DNA from: an uncultured Clostridia bacterium
Lineage (GTDB): Bacteria > Bacillota > Clostridia > TANB77 > CAG-508
Assembly: GCA_928721915.1 (NCBI GenBank)
Contig: CAKMVZ010000001.1
Coordinates: forward strand, 186,001 to 250,000
Direction: 5' to 3'
DNA: 64,000 nt
A model generated the notes under the pieces. The model saw only the letters and a program-made list of their open reading frames with translations. It had not been told where the DNA came from and did no database searches. A program made the translations under genes and the position numbers. Of the stretch, positions 18,188 through 31,039 are shown in pieces. Within the stretch, counting starts at the first letter, position 1. Each line of letters opens with the position of its first letter.

Positions 18188-21100
18188 ATGAATAGATTAA
18201 TAAAATATTCAAAAATAATATTAATAGTATTTATATTAGCGATACTAAGTATCGCTTACCCTCATATTGTATCTGCTTATGAAGAAGGAGATACAACAGT
18301 TGTAGAACAAGCTACAAATAGTACTTATACAGGTGGGAGTTTTGTAATACAATACAATGATTTAAGTGGTGCAAATGGTAATACCTGGTACATGATTTGT
18401 AATGAACATGGCGCATCATTTAAAAATGTTGACACATTATTTACATTAGTTAGTGTAAATGATGCAACTCCAGAAGAAGCATATATATTATCAGATTTAG
18501 ATACATATAATGCAAAAGGATTTTATAAATCAACAGCTGGACAAAATGCATGGTGGAATAGAGGAAACTATACAACTTCTACTACAGTAGATTCAATGTT
18601 TATTCAAGATTTATGTATGAGTTTTTCATCAGCAGGTCAACAAAAAATTATAGATTTAATTTCAAGTGGTGAAATAGCAGATGATGACACTGCTGCAGTA
18701 AAACGTACTTTAAAGAATATAATAAATAATTATGGTTCTAAAAGTGCAACTACTGGAAATATAAATGAATTGTATAATGAGTTATTAACTGTATATTCAC
18801 AAACAGTAAGTGGACTTACAGCAGGTTCAGCGTTATCAGAGGAAGCAAAGGCTTTTGCAAGCTATGTAACAAATCCTATATATAGTAAAGGAATAAAATC
18901 ATATACAATTAATGGAATAACAGTTAATGCGCCAGATTTGCAAATGGAAACTACATTAGTTGATGATGATGCAACAGTTATGTTTTCAGAAGTAGATAAT
19001 TCATATGTTATAGGGCCATTTAAATTGATTTATCCAGAATATGGATTTACAAGAAGCGATGGAACATATGTAATGTTTTCTGGATTAGATGAAACTGACT
19101 TAACTTTGGAAACTAACTTAGGAGAAATGGAATATAACAAAGATTGGTCAATTTCATATACTTCTGCAGATGCAGCAGATATACATGGACTTCCAAAAAG
19201 TAGTAGTGATACAAATAGAGAATTTTATGTAGTTTTAAAATATAAGCCAGGTATGACTGAAGTTACGAAATTAGAATTTACTTATAAATACATGAATGCT
19301 GGTGGTGTTTGGCATAATTATTCAGGACAAATGAAGCAATGTACAGTAACTGGAGGCTATTATGATTATGATGAATCATGTTCATTTAGTAGTTATTCAG
19401 TAGACTGTGGCGCTGAAGATTGTACAGGACATACATATTATACTTGTAATATTTGCGGTACAAGTGGTTTATCTGATACATCACATAATTGTTTAATAGA
19501 TGTGCATGCACAGAATATCGCAATTTTAAATAGAGCAGTAAGATGGTATACATATCAAAAAATAGCTTGGGAAGGAACAAAATTCTACTCTTCTTCAATA
19601 ACAATTGATAAAACAGTAGTTGATGAAGAAGGAGAAAAAGTTAAAGTAGATAACACATTCTATTTTGATATATATGTTGATTATCATGATGGAAATGGAG
19701 AAAATCTATTTGAAACTTTAGCAGTTTCAACTAAAAATGGAGTTGGTTCAAAAACTTCTTCTAAAGTAAGATGGCAAATGGGTCAGCCAGCACCAACTTA
19801 TAGAGTAGTTGAAAAAGATAAAGATGGATATTCAATTGATGGACCATGGGAGCGGAAGTTTCTCAAGTGGTAGAACAATTAGAATAAAAGCTGAGAACGT
19901 TGCAGAGCCATATAAAGGCAGAATAGAAATTAATAAACAACTTATTAATTCTACAGAGGCTTTGGAATCAGAAACTTTTACATTTAAAATTTTGGTATGG
20001 GGTACTTTTAAATATGGTGGAAGTGGATTACAAACTTACACTGCAGATGAACCATTAGAAATAACTGGAACAATTACAGGTGCAGGAACTTGGGAATCAG
20101 ATTTATTTGAATGGTATGAAAAGAGTTCTCCAAAATATAAAATTGAAGAAATAATTCCTGAAGATGCTGATTATGAGTTAGTAAGTAGTAATAATCAAAC
20201 AGGAAGTTTAGAAGTAAATGATAGTACAGTTCCTGATAGCGAAATGGTAAATACTGTTGTAATTTTTGTTAACCAACCTAATACAAGATGGACAGAATTT
20301 GAAGTTAATAAAAAATTAATTAGTGGTTTAGATCCAAAACCAGGTGAAGTATTTACAGCTAAAATAGTTATTACAGGTGACTTCATATATAATGGAACAA
20401 CATATACATCAGGTGGAGAAGGATGTACTATTGATATAACATTGGATCAATCAAATAATTGGAGTTGGAAATCAGGAAGAATTGATTGGACGACAACAGT
20501 TGCTCCAAAATATACAATAGAAGAAACTTCAATGCCAGATAATTATGAATTTTCAAGTATTACAGATCAGATTAAGTCAACATCAACAAATAAATTATCA
20601 AGCGCTTTACAAAGTGGTGATATGATTGTAACTATTTACAATGATGAAGTTGAGCCACATGAAGGAACAATAAGAGTAATAAAATTATCAGAAACAGATG
20701 ATTTAGATGGAAAAACATTTTCTTTTAGAATTACTGTGACAGGTAACTTTACTTATAATGGAACAACTTATACTACAGAAAATCCATTAGTAATAGAAGA
20801 TACAGTAAATGCAGTTTTAAGTAGTGATCAAGCAACAATTGAAAATGATACTTTAAAAGAATATGGAATATTCTCTTGGGCAGCTAATGAGTCAGCACCA
20901 ACATATACGGTTGAAGAAATTAATATTCCAGAAGATTCAGCATTTGTAAGTATTTCAAATAATACAAAAACTGTAACTAATACACCAAGTATTACAGATC
21001 AGCTATCAGATGATACTGTTGTAATAAAGATGGTAAACAGAGGTATTCAAGAAAAAACAACACAATTACAAATTGTAAAAGAGACAATAGGAAATACATC

Positions 21101-24100
21101 ATATTTAGATGGACTACCAGAAAGTGAAAGAACATTTAAGTTCAAAGTTGAAATTTCAGGAACATTTATTTACACTGCTCCTGATGGTACAATTACAAAT
21201 GTAAATAATGATACTTTAACTATAGATGCAAGTGTTGTAGGTAAAGGTGAAACATCTACAGGAAATAATGTATGGACTTCAGGAACAATTACTTGGACTG
21301 AAGATGTAAAAGATCCAACATATAAAGTAACAGAGATTGAAATACCAGATTATGCAGAGTTTATAAGTTGGTCAAATAGAACAAATACAGTTCAAACATC
21401 ATTTATAAGTGGTACATTATCTGAAAATCAAACTAATGTATTAACTGCAATAAACAAAATAAATTTAGAACCAAAATATGGTAAAATAGAAATACTTAAA
21501 AAAGCTCAAACAGAAAATATTTCAGGAGATAGCTTTAATTTTACATTAACAGTAAATGGAAACTTTACTTATAATGGAACAGAATATAATGATGAAAATC
21601 CATTTACAATTGATGTTGATGTAACAGCAGACGGAAATGCATGGGTTTCAGATACATTTACTTGGGAAGGTGAAGCTCCAACATATACAATTGTTGAAAA
21701 TTTAACTGAAGATCAAATTAAAGATGGAGTTGAGTTTGTAAGTATTTATAATGAAACTCAAACAAACACAAGTAACTCAATAACAGGAAGTATACCAGGT
21801 TCTAGTGATGATGAAAATGTACCGGTTGCTTCAATAGTTGCAACAAATAAAAAAGAGGCAAAAATTTTAAGCGGTAGAGTTCAAATTACTAAAGAGTATT
21901 TAGATGGAAATGGAAATGAAATTGACGGTGTAGCATTTAATTTTGAACTAAAAATAACTTATGCAAATGGAAATACTATTACTATTCCAGTAGAAATTGA
22001 ATCAGGTACAACTTGGAGATCAGATTATTTCTATTGGGAATCAACAGAAGAAGCACCAACATATCAAATTGTTGAAACTTCTCAAGGTAATTGGTCTTGT
22101 TCAATAGATCCAAGTTCAGGCTCTTTAGAAAATGATGAAATAATTAAAGTTACAGCAATAAATAGAACGAACCCTGAATCAGGTAGAATTTCAATTACTA
22201 AAAAAGTAGAAGATTTAGATAAGGTTGCTGTTACAGATTATAAAGGCTCATTTACATTTAATGTAAGTGTTACAGGTACATTCTCATATACAGATAGTAA
22301 TGGAGTAACAAGACATTTTGTAGATGATACAATGTCATTAAAAGTAACTATAAATATTAATGGAACTTCTTCATCAACTTGGACTTCAGGACAATTTACT
22401 TGGTCTGGTGATGCACCAGAATATGCTGTAGAAGAAGTTGACATACCAACTGGATGGTGGTTATATGAAATGACTAATTCATCTGGTAGCTTATCAGGAA
22501 ATACACAAGTAACTTGTACAAACCAAACTGGACCAGAAATTGTTTATGATTTAACAATGGAAATGGGTGGAAAAGTTTGGGATGACACAGATTATAGAGC
22601 TGCTAAAGAAGCTGATAAACATGAAAATGGTTTAATTGATGAAGGTGAAGCTGGAATTGAAGGAGTAAAAGTTACTATAACAAGAGTAGTTTCAAATGGT
22701 GGTTCTAAGGTAGCTGAATTAAATACAGTTTATGCATATGATGAAAATGATCATTTAACACAAATACCAAATTATACATATACAGACTCAGATGGAAACT
22801 GGTCATTTGGAGCAATTTCAGTACCAGCATTTAACTTAGAAAATGGAACAGAAAATTCATATTATAATGCGGGTTATGATATATCTTATAATGTAACATT
22901 TAGTTATGATGGTCAAACTTATGAACCAACAACATTTTTAGCAACATCAAATGGAAATGCAGGTTCATATAAATCAGCTTCAACATCAGGTAGAGATAAA
23001 TGGTTAAAGGACTCAATGGCAATTGATAATTCTCAAGAAAGACAATCTTTCAATAGTAAATTTACAAATATTGAAGGAAATACACCAATGGATTCAAATG
23101 GTGAAACATTAGGTAAAGCTGGAAATATTGACTTACATTACACTTCAACAGATTCTATATCAATATTAAACAGTGATAATACAAGAAAAGTTTCAACTCT
23201 TCAAACATATGATGAAAATGGAGATATTTATGAAGACTTCTTAATTAATGCAAGTACTTTAAATGGTGGATTAACATACCCATTTGATGATGAATATCAT
23301 TTAGAGAGTTGGGATAAATCAATTAATAGTATTACAGGTTTAGCAAAAACAACTTATCATTTTTCAGCAACTTATAATTATTTATTAAGTATTAACTTAG
23401 GATTAATAAAGAGAGAGGCTGCTGATATAGCTACTGAAAAAGATTTAACAGAAGCAATAGTAGTAATTAATGGTAAGGTATTAAAATATAAATATAATAG
23501 TGCTATAGATTTAGACAATCCAGATAATTATGAATTGTTATATAAACAAATCGCAGTAGCTGATGAAAATATTGAATATACTTTAGGATTATATAGCTCA
23601 GATTACTATTATAGAGCAAATATATATGATAGTGATAGTGAAGTAGCGGGAGCTTTAGATGGTTTCTATCAAGGAACATTAAATCTTCCAAATGGAAAGA
23701 ATTCAACAGAATTAGAGATTTATTTAAAATATACAATTAATGTATATAATGAATCAGATACATATGATGTTAGAATTAATGAAATAGCTGATTACTATGA
23801 TGGAACATTTGAATTAATTACTAACCCAGATACACAAAGTAAGACTTATGTTCAAACATTAAATGGAGTTGAAGTAAATGAAACAAGAAATTTAGCAGAA
23901 AAATCAAAAGTAACTTATTACGATTCTAGCCAAAAAGAAATAGGCTCAGGAGATGTTTCATGGAATAATGAAAATACAATAAATGGCAGTGATGGCATAG
24001 AATATAATAAGATTACAACGAGTTCATTAAATGGCAGAAAGTTAGAAAGTGGTCAAAGGGCAGAAATTCAAGTTACATTTAAGGTAAATAAAGATGTTTC

Positions 24101-26702
24101 TACAGATGGAAATTCAATCCCAGACTCAATTATATTAGGTGAAAAACATAATTTAGTTGAGCTTACAAGTTTCTCTTCATTCTATTCAGATACATCTAAG
24201 AATAAATGGAGTTCACCAGGTCAAGTCGCTGGTAGAGTTGATGAAGATTCAGCACCAGATAATATTAATATTCCAGAATTTAATGACAAAACATGGTATG
24301 AAGATGATACAGACTCAGCTCCAATCCTTACAGTTGAATTATATGATAATAGAAGGGAAGTAAATGGTTTAGTTTGGGAAGATGGTCAAACAAATGAAGT
24401 TCAGTATAGTCAAGTAATTGGTAATGGTATTTATAATCCAGATGAAGGAGATAGAGCAATTGCAGATTTAACAACTGAAATTGTTGAAACAATATCAATA
24501 CCAACTGGAGATGTAGACGCGAATGGAAATGCAGTTTATAAAGAATATGATTTCATTTGGCCAACGGATGAACCAATTCAAGCATTAAGTAATAATACCG
24601 TAGAAGATTTAACAGGATTTGATTCTACTATAGTTACAAATGCTAGTGGTGAATATGCATTTGCATCAGTACCTGCTGGTAACTATAAAGTTAGATTTGT
24701 TTATGGTGATAAAGATATAGCAACAGAAAATAATGGATACTCAGAAGTTTACAATGGTCAAGATTATAAATCAACATCTTATGAAATTGGATTTGACAAT
24801 GACTCAGATGACGATGGATACACAGATAATGAATGGCATGATTTAAGTAATGATGAATTAGATGCTGCAAGAGTTTCAGATGCAAGAGATGTTGAAGCAA
24901 GAAGATTGTATGTAGCTTCAAAATCAGAAATGTTAGTATATGATAATACTCGTATATTACACACAGCAGATGACTTTGATGCAGATCATTCAGAATTATA
25001 TGGTTATGAAGGAGATACACCAGAGAATAGAGTTTCTGATTATGAATTATCTAAAACTTCAGAAGGTGGACCAGTTTATGGTGATGGATATTATATGTAT
25101 GCTGAAACTGGAAAACTTAATATAGAAGTAGAAAATATTTATGATATTAATTATACTACTGAAACAATTGCGGACTTAGAAGGAGCTTTAGCAGTAGAAG
25201 GCGATATTGAAGAAGGTTCAATTCCTACTGGAAATGAATTTGATTATATCATTGATAATATAGACTTTGGTTTAGAGGAAAGATCTCAAACAAAACTAAC
25301 ACTTGATAAACAAATTAAGCAAATCACATTAACAACATCTGATGGAAATGTTATATTAGATGCAGTTTATGATATAGCTTATGAATTAGGTGATGATGAC
25401 CAAATTAAATCTTCAGTAACATTAAATAAAGATTTATCTACTGGTTATGAAAATATAGCATCATTAAATAGAAATGCTTCTTCACAAGGCTATAGATATA
25501 TAATGGTAGAAGGTACAGTACTTCAAGGTGCAACAATTACAGTTAATTATCAATTAACAGTATTTAATGTAGGAGAGGCTGATACTTGTAACCAAATTCT
25601 AAAAGATGTATGGACAGAAGTTAATAGTGAAGGTTATAATAAAGAAGCAAATCCAGCAGTAAATAATGCAATTGAAAAATTGACGTCACCATATTATACA
25701 GCTGAAAATGGAAGATTGTGGAATGATTTAAGTGGTAAATATCAATATGGTACTTACTTCGGAAGCATTTACTATTTAGGTACACAAGGAACTTATACAG
25801 ATGATAATATCTTAGTTGAATCTACAGTACATCAAATAGTTGATTATGTTGATCCAGATGTAGAATTTATAGATACTGATAATATTTCAGCAAATCAAAG
25901 CTGGGCAAATGCAACTATTCAAGATTTAGTAGATTATGCAGATGAAGGTTTAATAGATCCAGCTATTATTCAAATAGTAGATAGTGAAACTGGAGAACCA
26001 ATAGTTGTAGATGAATCTGGAAATATCGTAACAGGAAATGATGTAGAAATTTATGAAGTAACATATTATAACTATAAAAACAACACAGGAATCTCACCTG
26101 CTACTTATTCTACATTATCATCAGGATTAACAAATGGAGCATATAAATATTCTGTTATAAATGATAATTTACAAGAATATGTTACAGATTCTAAAAATAA
26201 TATAATTATAAGCATTGATAATGGAGCAAATGATATAACAGAAGGAACAAATCCAAGTTTAGTAAAACCAACTACTCCATATACAGCAAAATCAAAAGAG
26301 GATAAAGATGCTGCTTATGATATGGCAACAGCAAGTATTAATTTAACTGTTTCAAGATACTATTCTTCAGAAGAGGATAGTAGTGATATAGATAATATTG
26401 CTGAAATGATTAAAATTGAAAATACTGTTGGTAGAAGGGACGTAAGAACTGTTGCTGCAAATACAAGTACTTATAAGCTACAAGAAGGAGCAACAGGATA
26501 TGATGAAACAGTAGATATTTACACAATATCACTTGATGAACCAGATACAAGTGCAACAGAATTAATCACATTATCACCACCAACTGGTTTAAGTCCACAA
26601 GTACAATTAGTATTACAAATTGTTGGAGCAGTTTTAATAGCAGGAGTTATCTTAGCTGTAGGTATTATAGTTATTAAGAAAAAAGTTTTATTAAAAAAAT
26701 AA
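18188..26702 (+). CDS. Giant SpaA-like surface protein with repeat stalk and SPPTG sorting signal (CGG +1 site)
   Basis: ATG 18188 follows AAAGGGGG; 2837 residues after one +1 shift. Signal peptide to ~32, then a Cys-containing head of ~440 residues with CNEHGAS and a cluster of cysteines near 410-435 (CTVTGG, CGAEDC, CNICG). Eight Ig-like modules of ~110-150 residues follow, each beginning with a strand such as SITIDKTV, GRIEINKQL, EFEVNKKL or GRISITKKV and ending in a YxIEE/VEE-type strand. SdrD-B-like regions with KVWDDTDYRA and VWEDGQTN come next. The tail is SPPTGLSPQ, a membrane helix and a Lys-rich end. The shift is at CGG 19853-19855 (Gly556), just after module one; unshifted, translation would stop six codons later. 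It resembles pilus-type or stalked adhesins. Confidence 0.82.
19853..19856 (+). other. CGG +1 recoding site (GAG C|GGA) in the giant surface protein
   Basis: The zero frame ends six codons later. The +1 frame stays open for 2282 codons and continues the repeat pattern, beginning GSFSSGRTIRIKAEN. Confidence 0.88.
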
Positions 26703-26714
26703 AACATTAAATAT

Positions 26715-26751
26715 AAAAGTCCTTTAGGATAAAAAGCCTAAAGGGCTTTTT
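26715..26751 (+). terminator. Terminator of the giant surface protein operon
   Basis: CCTTTAGG and CCTAAAGG with flanking pairs form a stem around an AT-rich loop, followed by CTTTTTAT. Confidence 0.8.
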
Positions 26752-26802
26752 ATATTTTTAAAATTTAGTATTGCTTTTTAGAATAAAGTATAATAAAATA
26801 CT

Positions 26803-26908
26803 TTTTGACAAATCTAAGAAAAATGTATCATATTTTGTAGGAATATTTTATAAATTTAATTGTAAATGTGACAAATTTTGACTATGTGTTTAGTATAAAA
26901 TATTTACA
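26803..26908 (+). promoter_or_regulatory. spoIIE promoter region, possible Spo0A control
   Basis: Three TGACA/TGACT-like motifs (TTTTTGACAAA, ATGTGACAAAT, TTTTGACT) precede TATAAA near 26895. The GTGACA motif is about 20 bases from that -10, an unusually long spacer. The B. subtilis spoIIE promoter is also long-spaced and Spo0A-activated. The motifs resemble the Spo0A box (TTCGACA) with one change. This is inference from resemblance. Confidence 0.4.
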
Positions 26909-26961
26909 TAAATTATAAAATACAAAAGGGGTCTAAAGAAATTTAGATGAGGTGAATTAGG

Positions 26962-29373
26962 ATGTTTCAAAATGTTTCAAATAGTAGAATTGATATGCAA
27001 AGTGATAATGATAAAAATTTTAAAATTATATTAAAAGAATTATTTACTTTGCATAATATTATAATTTACATACTTACTTTTTTAGTTTCAATGGTGTCTA
27101 TAAAAAATGAAATTATTCCATTTGGTTTAGCAATTTTAGCGGCATGTATGGGTGGAACAGTTCCAATATTTATGGTTTATATAATTTCATTTATATCAAC
27201 ATGGATTTTTCACGGTTTAACTGGTTTAGGAACTTTTTTTGGTACATCAGTTATATTTTTTATTTTAATATTTATTTTTAAACCTAAAATATCATTAGAT
27301 GATAGAAATGAAGTTTTAAAAGTAGGTTCAAGACTTTTTTTAGCAAGTTTTTTATATAATTTTATAGATAATATTAGAGGAATATTTTTAATCTATGATG
27401 TGTTTTTAGGTTTGGTTATTGCAGCTTTAACATATACATTTTATAAGATTTTTGTAAATGGTATTGTTGTTATTCGTGATTGGGGAGAGAAAAAAGCTTT
27501 TACAGTTGAAGAATTAATAGCAGCTTCAATAATTTTGTCTATTGCAATTTCTGTTTTAAAAGATGTACAAGTTTTTTCTTTAAGTATTAGTAACATATTA
27601 ATAATTTTTATAATATTAGTTCTAGGGTGGAAAAATGGAATATTAATTGGTGGTACTGCTGGTTTATCAATAGGACTAGCTTTAACTTTAGTTGGAAATA
27701 TTACTTTATTACAACTTACAGTTTTTGCAGTTTCAGGTATTTTAGCTGGTGCATTAAATAGATTCGGAAAAATAGGAGTTATTATTGGATTTTTACTTGG
27801 AAATGCAATACTTACTTATCTTGCAAATGGAAATACTTCTACAATAATTTATTTTAGAGAAATTTTTGTTGCTGCAGTTCTTTTATTAGCAGTTCCTTCA
27901 AATGTTAAGATTAGAGTACAAGATCTATTTGGAAGAGAAAAATCTTTACCTTCAAATGGAGATAAAAAATTTGAATATTATGAAGATGTAAAAGAAAAAT
28001 TAGATGTAGTAGCAAGCGCAATTGATGAAATTGATGAAGAAATGCTTATAAGTGATGAGAATAATGAATTGAAAAAAGAAATATATATTGATAATTTTTG
28101 TAGTAATTTTGAAGATTATAAAGAAAATATATTTTATGAAGATGTAATTCAAAATTTTGAATTAATAGCTGATATTTTTAATCAATTTTCTAGGGAAGAT
28201 GTAATTACAGAAAATATTTTAATAGACATATTTAAAAAATATAATAATTTTATTTTATTAAGAGATCAAAAAATAAAAAATGATTTACAAGAATTAATTA
28301 AAATTGCAAATAGAACATATCGTGAATTACAAATGAAAACTTTAAAACAAAAAACGCGTAAAGAAGAAAAGCAAAAAATAAAAAATGAATTAAAAAATGT
28401 TTCCAATATGATAAAAAAGGTTTCGAAAGAAGAAATTCAAAATGAAAAATTTGATGTAAAAGAAAAAGAGATAAAAGTTTTATTAAGTAGTAAAGGAATA
28501 GATATAAATTCTGTTTTAGTAAGTAGAGCAGAAAATGGGAAGTATATAGTACAATTAGATTTAAAATTTGAAGAAGGAAGTGATTTAAGAGATAAGAAAA
28601 AACTAGATTTAATTGCTGATATTATTTCAAAAGTTTTTAGAAGGAAATTTGTTTTTCAAAAAGATAAAAGAAATTTATCAACAGGACTTTATTTTCAAAC
28701 ATATTCTGTACAAGATAAATTTGGCTTGGCTGTTGGAAGCTCAAAAGTAAATAAAGAAGGAAATAAAATTTCAGGCGATTCAAATATACAAGTAAGACTA
28801 GAAGATGGAAAATATCTGTTAGCAATAAGTGATGGTATGGGTAGTGGAAAAAATGCTAAAAAAAGTAGTAAATTTGTTATTAATACTTTAAATAATTTTT
28901 TGGAAAAAGGATTTAAAGAAAAAGATGTTTTAAATCTTATAAATTCTGAACTTAATTTAAATAAAAATGATGAAATGTATGCAAGCGTAGATATTAGTGT
29001 TTTAGACTTGTATTTAGGTGATATATCAATTATTAAAAATGGAGCATGTAATACTTACATAAAAACTAAAAATGATGTTAAAGTTTTTTCATCAAGTAGA
29101 ATGCCAGTTGGAATTATAGAAAATGTAGAAATATATAGGGAAACATATCCTTTAAGTGAAGGCGATATTATATTAATGTGTAGTGATGGATTACTAGATG
29201 CTGCAAAGGATGACTCCCAAGGTGATTGGATAGAGAATTTTTTAAGTAAAATTAATACAACTAATGTTCAAAAAATTTCAGATTTAATTGTAAATGAAGC
29301 AATTGATAATTCTTATGGTAATGTTAAGGATGATATAACAGTTATAGTAGCAAAGATTTTAAAAAAGCAATAA
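26962..29373 (+). CDS. spoIIE: Stage II sporulation protein E (SpoIIE phosphatase)
   Basis: 803 residues with GATGAGGTG before ATG. The N-terminal third has about ten membrane helices (FGLAILAACMGG, FFGTSVIFF). A central Lys/Glu-rich helical region follows, which in SpoIIE binds FtsZ and oligomerises. The C-terminal PP2C domain has its metal motifs: AISDGMGSGKNAKKSS, ASVDISVLDL, IILMCSDGLLDA and DDITVIVAKI. SpoIIE dephosphorylates SpoIIAA to release sigma-F in the forespore, so its presence marks a spore former. No in-phase CGG. Confidence 0.95.
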   Translation: MFQNVSNSRIDMQSDNDKNFKIILKELFTLHNIIIYILTFLVSMVSIKNEIIPFGLAILAACMGGTVPIFMVYIISFISTWIFHGLTGLGTFFGTSVIFFILIFIFKPKISLDDRNEVLKVGSRLFLASFLYNFIDNIRGIFLIYDVFLGLVIAALTYTFYKIFVNGIVVIRDWGEKKAFTVEELIAASIILSIAISVLKDVQVFSLSISNILIIFIILVLGWKNGILIGGTAGLSIGLALTLVGNITLLQLTVFAVSGILAGALNRFGKIGVIIGFLLGNAILTYLANGNTSTIIYFREIFVAAVLLLAVPSNVKIRVQDLFGREKSLPSNGDKKFEYYEDVKEKLDVVASAIDEIDEEMLISDENNELKKEIYIDNFCSNFEDYKENIFYEDVIQNFELIADIFNQFSREDVITENILIDIFKKYNNFILLRDQKIKNDLQELIKIANRTYRELQMKTLKQKTRKEEKQKIKNELKNVSNMIKKVSKEEIQNEKFDVKEKEIKVLLSSKGIDINSVLVSRAENGKYIVQLDLKFEEGSDLRDKKKLDLIADIISKVFRRKFVFQKDKRNLSTGLYFQTYSVQDKFGLAVGSSKVNKEGNKISGDSNIQVRLEDGKYLLAISDGMGSGKNAKKSSKFVINTLNNFLEKGFKEKDVLNLINSELNLNKNDEMYASVDISVLDLYLGDISIIKNGACNTYIKTKNDVKVFSSSRMPVGIIENVEIYRETYPLSEGDIILMCSDGLLDAAKDDSQGDWIENFLSKINTTNVQKISDLIVNEAIDNSYGNVKDDITVIVAKILKKQ

Positions 29374-29393
29374 TTTTTTATTGCTTTTTTAAA
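29360..29393 (+). terminator. Terminator after spoIIE
   Basis: AAAAAAGCAATAA and TTATTGCTTTTTT form a long perfect stem overlapping the spoIIE stop codon, with a T run. Confidence 0.85.
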
Positions 29394-29475
29394 AATTTTA
29401 ATAGGTATTGTTTTTTTATGCAAAACATGATATAGTATTTCCGTAATAATTTTAAGTTTACTTACGGAGGTATGT

Positions 29476-30993
29476 ATGGGTAAAGGAAAAAGATATGATG
29501 GAGAAGTTAAACTTAATAAAAAAAAGGTAATAGCTACAATTATTGCAATTATCGTAATTATAATGGTAATAATTTCATTAAAAAATTTATTTAGTGGAAA
29601 CAAAACTGTAACTGAAATGACAGTTCCAACATCATATTTTACAGTTTATGATAATGGAAAATATGGAGTAATTGATAATAAAGGTAATACTATTATTGAT
29701 CTAAATTATGATGAAATGATAATAATTCCAGATAAATCTAAAGATTTATTTATTTGTTATGAAAATATAGATTATCAAAATGAAACATACAGTACAAAAG
29801 TTGTTAATGCTAACGGAGAAGAAGTTTTAACTAATTACTCAAATATACGTCCTATAGAAAAAAGTGACTTAAATGGAGTATGGTATGATAATAATTTATT
29901 AATTTATGAGTCAAATGGTCTTTACGGATTAATAGATTTTGAAGGAAACAAAGTCTTAGAAGCTGAGTATACAAATATAGAATCATTAGAAGGAACAGAG
30001 AAGAGTATTGTAGTTGAAAAAAATGGATTAAAAGGAATTGTAAACTCAAATTTAAAAGATTTAGTTGTTGAATGTAAGTTTGAAGCTATTGAAACATTAT
30101 CTTTAAATTCAGAAGATGACGGTTATATTGTTTTATTAAATGGAAAGTATGGGATAGTTAGTGCATCAGGAAAAACTATTTTAGAAAATAATTATCAAGA
30201 AATAAAAAATGTAACTGGTAATTCAATGTATGTTGTTCGTGATGATTCAGGTTTAAAATTAATAGATAGTAATTTAAATATAGTTTTAGCGAATGGTTTT
30301 GAAGATATTGTTTCAATAAATGGAGAGAATTTAATTATAAAAAATGGTGATTTATATGGAGTTATAAAAACTTCAGGAGAATCTAAAGTTCCAGTAGAAT
30401 ATGAAGATTTGTCATATGCTACAGATAATTATTATGTGGCAAAAAAAGGTGGACTTTATGGAATTATATCTATTGAAAATGTAGTTTGTGTTGACTTTAA
30501 ATATAATTCTTTAGAATATTTACATTCAACTGATTTTTATCAAGCAGAAAATAGTGATTTTACAACAGATATAATTGATAGAAATTTTGAAACAAAGCTT
30601 TCACATATTATAATCTCTGAATTGAACATAGAAGGAAATTATATGCAAGTAAGAGAAAATGGAGAATATAAATATTATAATTTAAATATTGTAGAAGAAA
30701 CAAATATAAATGCACTTAAAACTAATACTTTATTTTTATCCAAAAATGGTGATAAATATGGTTATGTAAATAAAGACGGAGAATTAATTGTAGATTATAA
30801 ATATGATGATGCAAGAGAGCAAAACTCTTACGGATATTGTGCAGTTAAGCAAAATGGATTATGGGGAGTTTTAGATTCATCTGGAAATGTTATTTTAGAA
30901 CCAAGTGTTAATTTAGATGATAATTTATATATAGAATTTATTTCAACTTGGCATTTATATGATGATTTATCATTAAATATATATGTAAAATAA
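29476..30993 (+). CDS. Membrane-anchored WG-repeat protein
   Basis: 505 residues after TTACGGAGGT. A short basic cytoplasmic N-terminus and one helix (~17-38) are followed by a long chain of WG-type repeats, each about 30-45 residues, seen as GKYGVIDNKGNTII, GLYGLIDFEGNKVL, GKYGIVSASGKTIL, GLYGIISIENVV, DKYGYVNKDGELIV and GLWGVLDSSGNVIL. These beta-propeller-like repeats are common in surface proteins of Clostridia and Bacteroidetes; ligands are generally unknown. It heads a run with a downstream unknown protein, acpS and tatD, with no terminator between them. Confidence 0.85.
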   Translation: MGKGKRYDGEVKLNKKKVIATIIAIIVIIMVIISLKNLFSGNKTVTEMTVPTSYFTVYDNGKYGVIDNKGNTIIDLNYDEMIIIPDKSKDLFICYENIDYQNETYSTKVVNANGEEVLTNYSNIRPIEKSDLNGVWYDNNLLIYESNGLYGLIDFEGNKVLEAEYTNIESLEGTEKSIVVEKNGLKGIVNSNLKDLVVECKFEAIETLSLNSEDDGYIVLLNGKYGIVSASGKTILENNYQEIKNVTGNSMYVVRDDSGLKLIDSNLNIVLANGFEDIVSINGENLIIKNGDLYGVIKTSGESKVPVEYEDLSYATDNYYVAKKGGLYGIISIENVVCVDFKYNSLEYLHSTDFYQAENSDFTTDIIDRNFETKLSHIIISELNIEGNYMQVRENGEYKYYNLNIVEETNINALKTNTLFLSKNGDKYGYVNKDGELIVDYKYDDAREQNSYGYCAVKQNGLWGVLDSSGNVILEPSVNLDDNLYIEFISTWHLYDDLSLNIYVK

Positions 30994-31039
30994 AATTAAA
31001 AAAACATAAGATAAAATTTAAGCTAGGAGTTTAAAATTA

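Noticed and set aside
24691..25020. Long minus-strand ORFs inside the surface protein genes
   Set aside because: Their His/Leu-rich composition is the complement of Asp/Glu/Asn-rich coding sequence, with no ribosome sites; they are shadows.
19809..26702. Second half of the giant surface protein as an independent gene starting at 19809
   Set aside because: That start lies inside the first reading frame, lacks a ribosome site and would give no signal peptide.
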